Source: Pirellulaceae bacterium
GTDB lineage: Bacteria; Planctomycetota; Planctomycetia; Pirellulales; Pirellulaceae
Direction of reading: 5' to 3'
Assembly (NCBI GenBank): GCA_028280445.1
Contig: JANQLU010000141.1
Coordinates: forward strand, 1-59,630
Length of the DNA stretch: 59,630 nt
In this document: positions 51,646 to 59,630 of the stretch, piece by piece
Position numbering within the stretch: the stretch's first letter is position 1
Layout of the letters: every line of letters begins with the position of its first letter
Made by a program: the position numbers and the translations under genes
The notes under the pieces: generated by a model
The model's database searches: none
What the model was told of the DNA's origin: nothing
The model's input: only the letters and a program-made list of their open reading frames with translations

Positions 51646-51672
51646 AAACAGCCCTACCGATGTTCGAACTAA

Positions 51673-54609
51673 CTATTTACCGGATGATTGCTTTTTGCGT
51701 TTGTAATCCTTGATATGCTTTTTCATATCGAGATGCTTGATTCCTTCGGACCACCATTTTGGCGCTTCTTTACTTTTTAAATAGTGGTCAAAAAACTCTT
51801 TCATCCGATAGCTGTAGTCTTTGCGATTGGGCACTTTACGCAGCCCGTGATTTTCACCTCGATACTGCAACATCACGACCGGTTTTTGCAGGCGTCGTAA
51901 TGTGTTGAAGTACTCGATGCCTTGATTCCAATCGACAGCACCATCTTGGTCATTGTGTAGTAGCAGCAATGGAGTTTTCACTTTGTCGGCGTAGTAGACA
52001 GGCGAGTTTCGAGTATACGCTTCGATGTTGGTCCAATAGCCGCCTGTGAATCGACCCTGACTACTTTCAAAAATGGGTTGGTTGGCGCTTCCCGTATTGA
52101 AATAGATCGAACTGTACATACTGATCATATTCGTCAATGGTGCACCAGCCACGGCCGCTTTGAATTTGTCGGTTTGTGTAATCAAGAATGCCGTTTGATA
52201 ACCGCCCCAGGAGTGGCCGTGAAGCCCAACATTGTCGGGATCGACGATTCCAGTTTCGACCGCGGCTTTCAAACCTGCCAAAATACAATCCTTGCTGGAC
52301 AAACCTGGGTCGTTGACTCGGAAAACGATGTCGGGATTGAAAACAGCGTAACCATTGCTGGTATAGATAGAGGCACTAAAACCTCCGTGACGCGGAGTGT
52401 CGTAACTGTTGGCTCGCTGCGAAAGTTTCTCGTACATGTAGACAATGGTCGGATACTTTTTGCCCTCGATATAACCGGCTGGCAAATACAATGCACCTTG
52501 GAGTTTGTCGCCGTTGTCACTGGTGTAGTTGATCAGTTTGACACCGGCAGACCATTTGAAATTCTTTTGTTGTTGGTTGATGTCGGTGTGTTGTTTTGCG
52601 TCTTTAAGTTGTGGGCCCGCCACAAACATGTTGGACGATTTTTGCTGCGTCGCTTTGGAGAACATGTAAACGTCGTGGTCTTTGACCTTTCTCAAACTAC
52701 CAAAACTTGCATTGTCCCAAACCAGCATTTCGACGCCTGGTTTTCCGGGATTCAGTCGGCCGAAACCCGCCTTCTTCGTCCATTCACCATAGGCGCGAAT
52801 GTAGACCGGTTTTGAAAAATCAACACCGACTTGATCCGGATCGAAAATCGATGGTCTGGAGTAGCGAATTTGTTTTTTCTGGCCGTCGACCGTCAGATTT
52901 GTTCCGCCCGAACCGTCCAAAGCCACTTTCCAGATATCGAATCCGTCCGTCAACAAAACGTGCTGGCCATCCTGGGACCAACCAACAGGACGTCGAGGCG
53001 GTTTGATAACGTTATGATCGTCTTCGGTGTTGACAAACGAAACGGCAACCGATTTGGTAATGTTTTTCTTTTGTCCATTGACCAAATTGCAAATGTAAAA
53101 ATGCCCGTCTTCGTAGTACAGATAGTGAATTCCACTGGGCGCGATGCCAAATGAAAATCGAGCTTTCTCCAAAATCAATTTTCGTTTGTTAGTTTTCAAA
53201 TCAATCGCGTAAATATCTCGGTAACGTCGGCCGTCCAGATTGCCCATCAATTCGTATTTGCGATTGTCACTTCCGATGGCATATTTAAACGGTTTGCTGG
53301 CTGAAACACTTGGAATCTCGGAATCGCCAAGCCGGAAAACCTGTTTATTGTTGACGTGATAAATGCACAGATCGTTACGGTTTTTGTCACGTGCCGCTTG
53401 TTTTTGTTGTGCGGATTGCATCCGTTTGTCTTTCCAGTGCCAAATCACAACATCTGCTTGTTCGCCATCATCCGCTGGTTTTGCCGATGCCTTGCGCTCA
53501 GTCGACGATTTTCCACTCCCTTTTTTGGCGCCGCCGGTTTTGCCGCCGCTTTTAGCACCTTCTTTTTTGTTCAATCGATTGATCCCGAACAAAATCGCGC
53601 TTCGATCGGTCGTCCATGTCGGTTGGCGGTTGGACGTGATCGTCATATCTTCTGGAATCTCGGCGATCTGAGTTGCATCCAGTCGAATGCGTTTGGGACT
53701 CGGAGAACCGATGCCGGAATAGGCAATCAACTCGTGTTTGGGATTTTCAAACGATTTATCTTTGATCGCTTTGAGCATGGTCAGCGCGTCGCCGTCCTTG
53801 TTCCAATTCAAAGATTTGAATTCCGCTTTGTCATTTTCCATCGGCAAGATTTGGAAATTATCGGTTAGCAGTAATTGCAATCCGTTTGCCATTTTCCCTT
53901 CGGCATCGATCAACATTGCCAGATGCGTACCCGGCTTGTTGAATCTGTAACTTTTGACGTTTCCAATGTTGACCATTTTGTTGTTGACCAGATTCAGGAC
54001 CAGCAAATCGGTGCCTGCCCAACCGGCGTCACCGGATGGTCGCCCTGACGGACGTGATTTGTGGACAGCAAAGCATTTTGAATTTTCACCGGAGAACGAC
54101 ATACCGCTTGCTCCTTCGAATTCTCGCCGCTGGCCTGTTTTCAAATCCATCAAAACGGCTTTTGATTTCAGAGGTTTTCGGGCTTTGCGGGCCGCTTTGG
54201 CTGCCAGGTATTTGGGGGCCTCGATAAAGGCAACAAATCGCGAGTCTTTTGAAAACGCGATTCGTCCGGAACCGGGTCCGACGGTCAATTCGTATTTGTC
54301 TTTGGCTTTTTTTGCACTGTCCGCTTTTGCGTTGGCTGGTTTTTTGGCTTCGGATTTTTTGCCGGCGTTCAGTTTCGCGATGGTCAGCGTCGCGTCTCCT
54401 TCGCCCGGTTGAACCACGAACGCTTTCCATTTCGCATCGGGTGAAAGAGTAAATTGTCCGACCCGTTGCCAATCTTTTGCGTCAGATATTTTCAGGGCTC
54501 GTGGTGTCGTGACTTTTGCTTTTTTCTGTTCAGGTTTGGCCTGGCTGAACGCGGTTGTCGGGGTCAGGACGATGAAAAATAACAAAGTGATTGCAGCAAG
54601 TCGTTTCAT
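51673..54609 (-). CDS. Exported S9 family peptidase (prolyl oligopeptidase / acylaminoacyl-peptidase type)
   Basis: A 978-residue secreted serine peptidase. A signal peptide starts MKRLAAITLLFFIVLTPTTAF (ATG 54609; ATG 54615 and TTG 54639 are alternatives). A long Lys- and Ala-rich, then beta-propeller-like region comes first (LISP/SPDAKW, FSKDSRFVAF). The C-terminal alpha/beta hydrolase has the nucleophile GLHGHSWGGYQ, Asp in LLLHNDQDGAVDW and His in YRGENHGL. It should cut small peptides in the periplasm. The middle contains a Lys/Gly/Ser-rich insert (KKEGAKSGGKTGGAKKGSGK). It is divergent from the blaI-like gene, and the operators between them could also affect it. Confidence 0.9.
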   Translation of the reverse strand: MKRLAAITLLFFIVLTPTTAFSQAKPEQKKAKVTTPRALKISDAKDWQRVGQFTLSPDAKWKAFVVQPGEGDATLTIAKLNAGKKSEAKKPANAKADSAKKAKDKYELTVGPGSGRIAFSKDSRFVAFIEAPKYLAAKAARKARKPLKSKAVLMDLKTGQRREFEGASGMSFSGENSKCFAVHKSRPSGRPSGDAGWAGTDLLVLNLVNNKMVNIGNVKSYRFNKPGTHLAMLIDAEGKMANGLQLLLTDNFQILPMENDKAEFKSLNWNKDGDALTMLKAIKDKSFENPKHELIAYSGIGSPSPKRIRLDATQIAEIPEDMTITSNRQPTWTTDRSAILFGINRLNKKEGAKSGGKTGGAKKGSGKSSTERKASAKPADDGEQADVVIWHWKDKRMQSAQQKQAARDKNRNDLCIYHVNNKQVFRLGDSEIPSVSASKPFKYAIGSDNRKYELMGNLDGRRYRDIYAIDLKTNKRKLILEKARFSFGIAPSGIHYLYYEDGHFYICNLVNGQKKNITKSVAVSFVNTEDDHNVIKPPRRPVGWSQDGQHVLLTDGFDIWKVALDGSGGTNLTVDGQKKQIRYSRPSIFDPDQVGVDFSKPVYIRAYGEWTKKAGFGRLNPGKPGVEMLVWDNASFGSLRKVKDHDVYMFSKATQQKSSNMFVAGPQLKDAKQHTDINQQQKNFKWSAGVKLINYTSDNGDKLQGALYLPAGYIEGKKYPTIVYMYEKLSQRANSYDTPRHGGFSASIYTSNGYAVFNPDIVFRVNDPGLSSKDCILAGLKAAVETGIVDPDNVGLHGHSWGGYQTAFLITQTDKFKAAVAGAPLTNMISMYSSIYFNTGSANQPIFESSQGRFTGGYWTNIEAYTRNSPVYYADKVKTPLLLLHNDQDGAVDWNQGIEYFNTLRRLQKPVVMLQYRGENHGLRKVPNRKDYSYRMKEFFDHYLKSKEAPKWWSEGIKHLDMKKHIKDYKRKKQSSGK

Positions 54610-54704
54610 GAACATTCTCGAATCATCAAAAAGGTGCAAAATGATAGCGGTAGTCGTTCATTGTAATTGGCGCTTGGGCAACTGAAAACATTCGGAAATC
54701 GATG

Positions 54705-54733
54705 TTGACGCGTACAACTGTACGCGATAGATT
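54705..54733 (+). promoter_or_regulatory. Promoter of the BlaI-like/M56 operon
   Basis: TTGACG (-35, 54705-54710) and TAGATT (-10, 54728-54733) are spaced by exactly 17 bp, so transcription would start near 54740. The -35 matches five of six bases of the consensus. The first operator fills the spacer, and the second lies at the start site, as expected for repression by BlaI-type proteins. Confidence 0.75.
54710..54725. promoter_or_regulatory. BlaI/MecI-type operator 1
   Basis: GCGTACAACTGTACGC, a perfect 7-bp inverted repeat with 2-bp centre; its TACA-N2-TGTA core is the consensus half-site pair recognised by BlaI, MecI and CopY repressors. It lies in the promoter spacer. Confidence 0.8.
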
Positions 54734-54739
54734 CTCACG

Positions 54740-54749
54740 TACATTTGTA
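54740..54749. promoter_or_regulatory. BlaI/MecI-type operator 2
   Basis: TACATTTGTA, a second TACA-N2-TGTA core placed at the likely transcription start, 27 bp centre to centre from operator 1, allowing two repressor dimers. Confidence 0.75.
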
Positions 54750-54819
54750 ACTGTTAGCCAGATCGCAGACGGATTTGGCGATTGACAATTCACTCAAGTC
54801 ATCTGGATGGAACCAAACG

Positions 54820-55209
54820 ATGGCCAAACGACCCTCGCTTTCCAAGGCGGAAATTGAAATCGCCCGCCTGCTCTGGGAAATGGAATTCGCGTCTGTTCGC
54901 GAAATCCACAACGAGATCAGCAAAACCCGCGATATCGACTTTAGTACCGTACAAACCTATTTGCGCCGGCTCGAATCCAAAGGTTACGCCAAAACCAAGC
55001 TCGAAGGCCGTTTCCGCATCTACTCGCCGCGCGTCAAAGCAACGACAGTTATCCGCGAAACCGTCAACGATTTGATCGACCGGTTGTTCGCAGGACAGAC
55101 GATGCCGCTGATGCAACATTTGGTTCAAGACGGCAAGGTGACCAAAAAAGAACTGGCCGAACTCCGCAAGCAGATCGATTTGCTCGAACAGGAGGTCTGC
55201 GATGATTAG
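54820..55209 (+). CDS. BlaI/MecI/CopY-family transcriptional repressor
   Basis: A 129-residue repressor. ATG 54820 (MAKRPSLSKAEIEIARLLW) gives the family N terminus; the TTG at 54775 adds unlike residues. The winged helix is visible: LSKAEIEIARLLWEMEFASVREIHNEISK, DIDFSTVQTYLRRLESKGYAKTKLEGRFRIYSPR, then a C-terminal dimerisation helix (TKKELAELRKQIDLLEQE). In known systems a BlaR1-type peptidase cleaves such a repressor after sensing a signal. The stop overlaps the M56 start by 8 bp. Its two operators lie just upstream, so it is probably autoregulated. Confidence 0.93.
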   Translation: MAKRPSLSKAEIEIARLLWEMEFASVREIHNEISKTRDIDFSTVQTYLRRLESKGYAKTKLEGRFRIYSPRVKATTVIRETVNDLIDRLFAGQTMPLMQHLVQDGKVTKKELAELRKQIDLLEQEVCDD

Positions 55210-58200
55210 TAACTGGTTTACCAGCGAATTGCTGTTTGCCCAGCTTTGGCAAGTGACATTACTGATTTGTGTTGTGGCAACGGCAAATATCTGGATTCGA
55301 AAACGTAATCCTCATCTTGCGACGCTATTGTGGTTGGTGGTCCTAGTCAAATGCGTGACACCGCCCGTGTGGAGCAGCCCTGCAAGTTTCTACAGTTGGA
55401 TTCAACCGCGCGTCCAATCAGCGAATGACGAGTTTACTACGAACAATGCACCGATGGATTCTGAAGGAATTGCCAACATTGCGTCGTTGGCTCCACAGAA
55501 TATTTTCGTTCCCAACGATTTAAATAGCTCGGAAAAAAATAATCTCGCGATATCTGGCAAAAAACCGTTTTGGGCTCGTAAAAATCAAACGGAATCTCCC
55601 GATGCGAGCGCAACGTCTGCCTTCAACCTGTTGCCATCCAATGAGATCACAGATCCGCCACGTCAACCATTTCCCTGGATCAAACTGTGGTTGTACGGCA
55701 TTTTTGCTGCTTGCGGATTGGTATGTATTCGGTATCTCGTGTTTTGGCAGCGTATCAAACGCACGGCCAAACGTGATCGGCGGCTGGAAATCGTTGCAAG
55801 AAAACTGGCCCGCAAACTCAATGTCCGCCGAGCGATTCGTGTTTGGGTGACCGATTCCCAAATTGGACCCGCCATCGTCGGATTTTTTCGACCGGTCATC
55901 GTTTTGCCAGCGGTGATTGTCGAAGCAAAATCGCATCAAGAAATCGAACCGATTTTGGCACATGAAATCAACCATCTGCGTCGTGGCGACATCTGGTTTT
56001 CGGCTATGCAATTAGGTGTTACCTGTTGTTGGTGGTTCCACCCGCTGGTATGGCTGATCAATCGAGCGATTACGCGCGACATCGAACGATGTTGCGACGA
56101 ATCGACGATCGCACGACTAGGCTACTTGCCGGCAGACTACGCCCACTGTTTGGTGGACGTTTTACAAATCAAAAATTTGAAACCTGTTCCGTCGTTTCCC
56201 GGTGTACGCCGAATCGACATCACTAAAAATCGCTTGGAGAGAATTATGACATTACGACAAGGAAGTCGCAGGTCACCACGCCGTGGCGCACCAATTAAAT
56301 ACTGGTTGATTGCCATCACTGTTGCATTAACGACTATTCCCGGTGGCGCGTTTGTCGCCCAGGAAAGAAAAATTGAAAGGAAAGTCGAAAATAAATCGAT
56401 TCAAAAACAAAATGCGAACCGAGATGACGGAGTCACGATCGGTAGCCAAGTAAAACAAGGAGATGCCAAAACGGTAAAGCGTGGAACGGCCATATCTGAC
56501 CAGATCGTTCATGTTCCCGATGGAGGCACAGTCATCATTGGCGGACGTGCGTTTCGACCGACTGTCAATCTTCTAACGCAAACGACCATGCGTCAGGAAA
56601 AACGTTCGACCGTCAAACCAAATCCTCAGGAAAACGCCAAGAAAGGTACAACAGTTTCCGGTGCCAAACACAAATCAAATCAGCCCAAGTCAAAGATTCT
56701 GAACTTGCGCGAAACGCCAAGCATTATTGTTCACGAGGAAGAAGAACTTCTGGTTGTCGGAGAGTTGAAGGAAGCCAATAAGATTTGCACGTACCAAGTC
56801 AAAGATCTGTTGGCCGAATATCAAAAGACATTCAAAATCAAAGACATGGAGACGGTCAAAAAAGTCTTTCTCGCGTTTGCGGGTTCGATCGCCATCAATT
56901 CAAAGCGGCAAGAGAAATACTATGAATTGGCCAAAAACGGTAAAGTCATACCGATTCCAACGGCCAAAAAACAATCGCAAATTGACTGGCACGATACAAA
57001 TCTCGTTGTCAATGCGACTCAAGACCAACACAACAAGCTTTCAAGGGCAATCGCGATCTGGCGGAAACATGGCTTTGACGACACGTTCGTATTGGATACA
57101 GTTGTGATTTCTGGTTCCAAGGAGCTGGCAAAAGAACTCGGCGCGATTTCCAAAGTGAATGACAAATGGCTTTCGACGACCAAAATCGTTGAAGCTTCGG
57201 ATTTAAACAAAACCATCGATTTGCTGAAAGCCGATGCTACGAAAACGCTGAATGTGTCGCCACGCATTACAACAGTTTTGAATCAAAAATGTTCGATTGC
57301 CACGGGCAGCCAAATCCCTTGTCCGGCCGTTCATCCTGAGCCCAAGCACAAAGCAAACAAAAATGTTTACCGCTTGATGCTGGATGGTTACCAAATCCAA
57401 TTCACGGTCGTGCCCGGGCAAAAGCAAAATCACTGGATCTTGAATTCCAAGTTTCAGCATTCCAAAGTCCAGCGAATCAAAAAAGTTGGATTTCTCAATG
57501 ATTTGGTCAAAGTCGTGCATGTCAAAGACAGGCCGTCGTTCTCCACACGTCAAACTAGTTTTGCAACCCAACTCAACGAAAATCAATTGTTTGTATTAGG
57601 TAGCAAATCACCAGTTGGTTCCGAGCACGAATTCGATATCTTGCTCGTTTCGCTTACCCATTTTGTGCCCGATGATTTGCGAAAGAAAAATCTTGGTGAA
57701 ACAACGGGAGAAAAAATTCGCAAGGCGCTGGCAAAACCTGTTCAACTTTCACATTTGCCGCGGCGCCTACCAAGGCAAATTGGTCAGCTGTCGGTCAGGA
57801 CATATCCGGTTGCGAAACTGCTGAAAAACTACCAAAAACTGGTTCGTGAAAATGCCATCAAACTCGATGTCGACCAATCAGTTGTGCAGTTGGTGATTGA
57901 CGATCTGAAAAAACAGCAAGGTGTAAAATCGGCCAAGTTTAATAAGCGAACGATGAGTGTCATTGTCGAGGCTGACGCCAAGGCACACCGCGAGTTTCAA
58001 CAAACTCAAGGGGAGTTCAATTTGATGATGAGCCACAAAACGGAGTTGAAAGTTCAAACCGTCAAAGTGCGAGACAAATCGAACGTGCCAGAATCCATTT
58101 TGGGAAAACCCTACGAATCCGAAATGGCCTTGCTGATAGATACGTTGTTCAAGCAGCCCGAAAAATTTGAGGTCGATTTTTTGCCGGTCCAGACCGCTTC

Positions 58201-58669
58201 GTTTTACACTGTGGGAGATTCGTTTTTTGGTCGAAATAAAAAAACAGAATCATCTGTGAATTCGAATCACGATCGGTTGCAGATCGATTTCAAATTCATC
58301 AATGGTGTCAAACCAACGGGTCGAAACGCGGTCGATGGTACTTCGATTGCCAAATTCAAGGCGAAGTTTAAATTCCGTCGAAATAAAAAGACGGTCGAAA
58401 AATCGGTCGTGATCGAAAACGGCACGAATCTGTTATTTGATGTGAGCGAATTGTATTCAGACAAGCTCCAAGGCAATGAAACAATGCTGTTCCGTGTGAC
58501 AACGCGCGTCAGCTTTGATGAAAGTGCTGTGGGTGTCTTGCAACAGTTGTCGAAAAAATCCAAGCCGGGACAACTGTTGCCGTCGGCATATTACATTAAA
58601 GATGAAATTCAAATTGCTCCACGTGTTGACAATAGCAAATCGAAATACTGGCAGCGACATAAACGTTAG
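55202..58669 (+). CDS. BlaR1-like M56 membrane metallopeptidase with secretin-domain-like extension
   Basis: A 1155-residue sensor peptidase. About five hydrophobic helices (near 17-35, 38-56, 160-185, 263-287, 360-382) surround the M56 zinc motif HEINH (254-258) and CCDEST, a likely third ligand. BlaR1 is about 585 residues with a penicillin-binding sensor; here residues about 390-1155 form an extracytoplasmic extension with no SxxK/KTG pattern. It has two similar segments (TYQVKDLLAEYQ and TYPVAKLLKNYQ, each followed by a domain resembling secretin N/KH-like folds) and a secretin-like LNVSPRITTVLNQKCSIATGSQIP. A GGAGGT ribosome site precedes the ATG. It should cleave the BlaI-like partner on signal. 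The signal is unknown. Confidence 0.85.
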   Translation: MISNWFTSELLFAQLWQVTLLICVVATANIWIRKRNPHLATLLWLVVLVKCVTPPVWSSPASFYSWIQPRVQSANDEFTTNNAPMDSEGIANIASLAPQNIFVPNDLNSSEKNNLAISGKKPFWARKNQTESPDASATSAFNLLPSNEITDPPRQPFPWIKLWLYGIFAACGLVCIRYLVFWQRIKRTAKRDRRLEIVARKLARKLNVRRAIRVWVTDSQIGPAIVGFFRPVIVLPAVIVEAKSHQEIEPILAHEINHLRRGDIWFSAMQLGVTCCWWFHPLVWLINRAITRDIERCCDESTIARLGYLPADYAHCLVDVLQIKNLKPVPSFPGVRRIDITKNRLERIMTLRQGSRRSPRRGAPIKYWLIAITVALTTIPGGAFVAQERKIERKVENKSIQKQNANRDDGVTIGSQVKQGDAKTVKRGTAISDQIVHVPDGGTVIIGGRAFRPTVNLLTQTTMRQEKRSTVKPNPQENAKKGTTVSGAKHKSNQPKSKILNLRETPSIIVHEEEELLVVGELKEANKICTYQVKDLLAEYQKTFKIKDMETVKKVFLAFAGSIAINSKRQEKYYELAKNGKVIPIPTAKKQSQIDWHDTNLVVNATQDQHNKLSRAIAIWRKHGFDDTFVLDTVVISGSKELAKELGAISKVNDKWLSTTKIVEASDLNKTIDLLKADATKTLNVSPRITTVLNQKCSIATGSQIPCPAVHPEPKHKANKNVYRLMLDGYQIQFTVVPGQKQNHWILNSKFQHSKVQRIKKVGFLNDLVKVVHVKDRPSFSTRQTSFATQLNENQLFVLGSKSPVGSEHEFDILLVSLTHFVPDDLRKKNLGETTGEKIRKALAKPVQLSHLPRRLPRQIGQLSVRTYPVAKLLKNYQKLVRENAIKLDVDQSVVQLVIDDLKKQQGVKSAKFNKRTMSVIVEADAKAHREFQQTQGEFNLMMSHKTELKVQTVKVRDKSNVPESILGKPYESEMALLIDTLFKQPEKFEVDFLPVQTASFYTVGDSFFGRNKKTESSVNSNHDRLQIDFKFINGVKPTGRNAVDGTSIAKFKAKFKFRRNKKTVEKSVVIENGTNLLFDVSELYSDKLQGNETMLFRVTTRVSFDESAVGVLQQLSKKSKPGQLLPSAYYIKDEIQIAPRVDNSKSKYWQRHKR

Positions 58670-59042
58670 CCAACTCGGAATCTGCCGACTCTGCCACGCG
58701 AGAAAAAATCTCGCCCTCAGAATTTTGACGCGGAGCAGATCGAACAATTTTTTCGTTTCTATTTGGGTGTTTTTTCGAAAACTCGAATTGCTCATCGATT
58801 CCAACAACCGCCTTGAATTTCAGGGCGGTTTTTTACTGCGCGATTTCTGGTTGCTGTGAGCCAGTGGCAACGGTGAAATATTATCCAGGCAAATTGTGGA
58901 TCGCAAAAAAACTTTGTGCGTTTCGGCAGTGCCTCATTTTGAATTAGTCGTTGGCCTGATAAAACAATGGAAACTGCTCGCAAGATTGAAAAAGGATTCA
59001 ATTCCAGGGCAATCTTACCTATCCAATCTGTTTTTAGAACTC
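58670..59042. other. Intergenic region with terminator
   Basis: Apart from the terminator at 58806-58836 no gene or repeat is convincing. The open frame from 58896 upstream of the CoA-binding gene lacks the domain and is regarded as noncoding. Confidence 0.6.
58806..58836 (+). terminator. Rho-independent terminator after the M56 gene
   Basis: AACCGCC (58806-58812) pairs with GGCGGTT (58824-58830), extendable by U-G and U-A pairs, followed by TTTTT. It lies about 137 bp after the M56 stop. Confidence 0.8.
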
Positions 59043-59435
59043 ATGACCGCAGAAACCCAAATAAAAAAATTCCTCGACGGTTCACCGTTTGCCGTTGTCG
59101 GTGCGTCGCAAAATCGCAACAAGTTTGGCAACAAAGTGTTACGGTGGTATCAACAAAACGACCGTCAAGTTTATCCCATCAACCCTGTTGCGGATTCCAT
59201 CGAAGGCCTTGAGGTTTATGCGTCGCTGCTCGACCTGCCTGAGAAACCTCATGGAGTTTCGATCATCACTCCGCCGGCGGTTACCGAAAAAGTGGTTCAG
59301 CAGGCCATTGAATTGGGCATTGAGAATATATGGATGCAACCTGGCGCTGAAAATGACATTGCAATTGCAACGGCAAACGAAGCCGGCATCAACATCATCG
59401 CCAGCGGTCCATGCATTTTGTTGGTGAGGGAGTAG
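59043..59435 (+). CDS. CoA-binding protein (YccU-like)
   Basis: A 130-residue soluble protein of the CoA-binding Rossmann fold (COG1832-like). The start MTAETQIKKFLDGSPFAVVGASQNRNKFGNKVLR includes the VVGAS-x-N loop; VYPINPVADSIEGLEVYASLLDLP and IENIWMQPGAEND follow, each typical of the family. Its members bind CoA or acyl-CoA, and the role is not well known. ATG 59043 is chosen over 58896, which adds 49 unlike residues. It is monocistronic. Confidence 0.9.
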   Translation: MTAETQIKKFLDGSPFAVVGASQNRNKFGNKVLRWYQQNDRQVYPINPVADSIEGLEVYASLLDLPEKPHGVSIITPPAVTEKVVQQAIELGIENIWMQPGAENDIAIATANEAGINIIASGPCILLVRE

Positions 59436-59472
59436 GGAGCAGGGGATAGGTTGTAGGGAATAGGTTATAGGA

Positions 59473-59552
59473 GGGAGGGCGAGGCTCCCGCCGAGCCGTA
59501 TTGGGACAAACTCTCATCCAAGGCAAAGCCACCTGTGAGCGGCAAGGCGCTA
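59473..59552. repeat. C arm and truncated D arm at window end
   Basis: A C arm (59473-59498) is followed by a D arm (59534-59552, GTGAGCGGCAAGGCGCTAG) that stops abruptly; the following TGTCACGAACGTTAAATAC is not part of any D copy here. Direct-repeat-like GATAGGTTGTAGGGAATAGG lies upstream. Confidence 0.8.
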
Positions 59553-59630
59553 GTGTCACGAACGTTAAATACTGTCCCACCAGGAGGAGATTCTTCCTTT
59601 CTTACCTATTTTGTCGTGACAAAAAAGCTC

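Noticed and set aside
54705..58669. Beta-lactam resistance operon
   Set aside because: The M56 protein has no penicillin-binding motif and no beta-lactamase gene is present, so only the regulatory design is shared.
58896..59042. N-terminal extension of the CoA-binding protein
   Set aside because: The added 49 residues lack similarity to the family and ATG 59043 matches the normal start.

Overview
The window looks like a stretch of a planctomycete chromosome, most likely from the Pirellulales. I infer this from gene content, not from any marker gene: two ECF-sigma/Ser-Thr-kinase pairs, a PEP-CTERM protein, a very divergent DnaA, a membrane protein with the NPFESP start, an ABC-permease/CPBP-protease fusion, a DUF6690-like protein, a BlaI/M56 pair with a huge extension, a Tat-exported prenyltransferase-repeat protein, and many palindromic intergenic repeats. 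No rRNA, tRNA, CRISPR array, transposase gene or phage gene was recognised.

Layout. 1-6.2 kb: cyclase/formamidase-like hydrolase, glmS, a fucose-isomerase-like protein and a CinA-like protein. 6.2-11.1 kb: repeats, then an ECF sigma/kinase pair and a PEP-CTERM protein. 11.2-14.5 kb: isochorismatase-like hydrolase, hslV-hslU, a gamma-glutamylcyclotransferase-like protein. 14.7-17.0 kb: a sugar isomerase/epimerase plus cupin operon. 17.2-21.7 kb: a small secreted protein, dihydroorotase and a HerA-like ATPase. 21.8-22.4 kb: a peroxidase-related AhpD/carboxymuconolactone-decarboxylase protein with an in-frame UGA. 22.9-28.5 kb: EF-hand esterase, sialate-esterase-like protein, M28 peptidase and two membrane proteins. 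28.7-33.6 kb: dnaA, a DUF6690-like protein, a broken secreted-protein gene, a conserved small protein and a THUMP-like methyltransferase. 33.8-38.0 kb: an ABC exporter operon with an amidohydrolase. 38.3-45.2 kb: AAA ATPase, secreted protein, methyltransferase, membrane protein, MerA-like flavoprotein, DUF547 protein. 45.7-51.4 kb: NrtS-like protein, a second ECF sigma/kinase pair, a prenyltransferase-repeat protein, and a MauE-like protein with a rhodanese lipoprotein. 51.7-58.7 kb: an S9 peptidase divergent from a BlaI/M56 sensor operon. The window ends with a CoA-binding protein and a cut repeat.

The strongest hidden signal is the peroxidase-related gene at 21793-22371 (minus strand). It appears as two ORFs split by one in-frame TGA. 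The TGA sits exactly where the second Cys of the AhpD-type E-x11-C-x2-C-x3-H motif belongs, and a hairpin with bacterial SECIS geometry follows at once. I read it as a selenoprotein. The second is the BlaI/M56 locus: two TACA-N2-TGTA operators lie in and just after a good promoter, and the M56 peptidase carries a roughly 760-residue periplasmic extension with two secretin-domain-like segments in place of a penicillin-binding sensor. The third is a set of six palindromic repeat families, found only between genes and present in 9 of 11 convergent gene gaps but only 2 of 11 divergent ones.

Most genes are single units alternating in strand. Clear operons are ECF/kinase (twice), hslVU, the cupin/isomerase pair, the two membrane proteins, ABC ATPase/permease/amidohydrolase, MauE/rhodanese and BlaI/M56.
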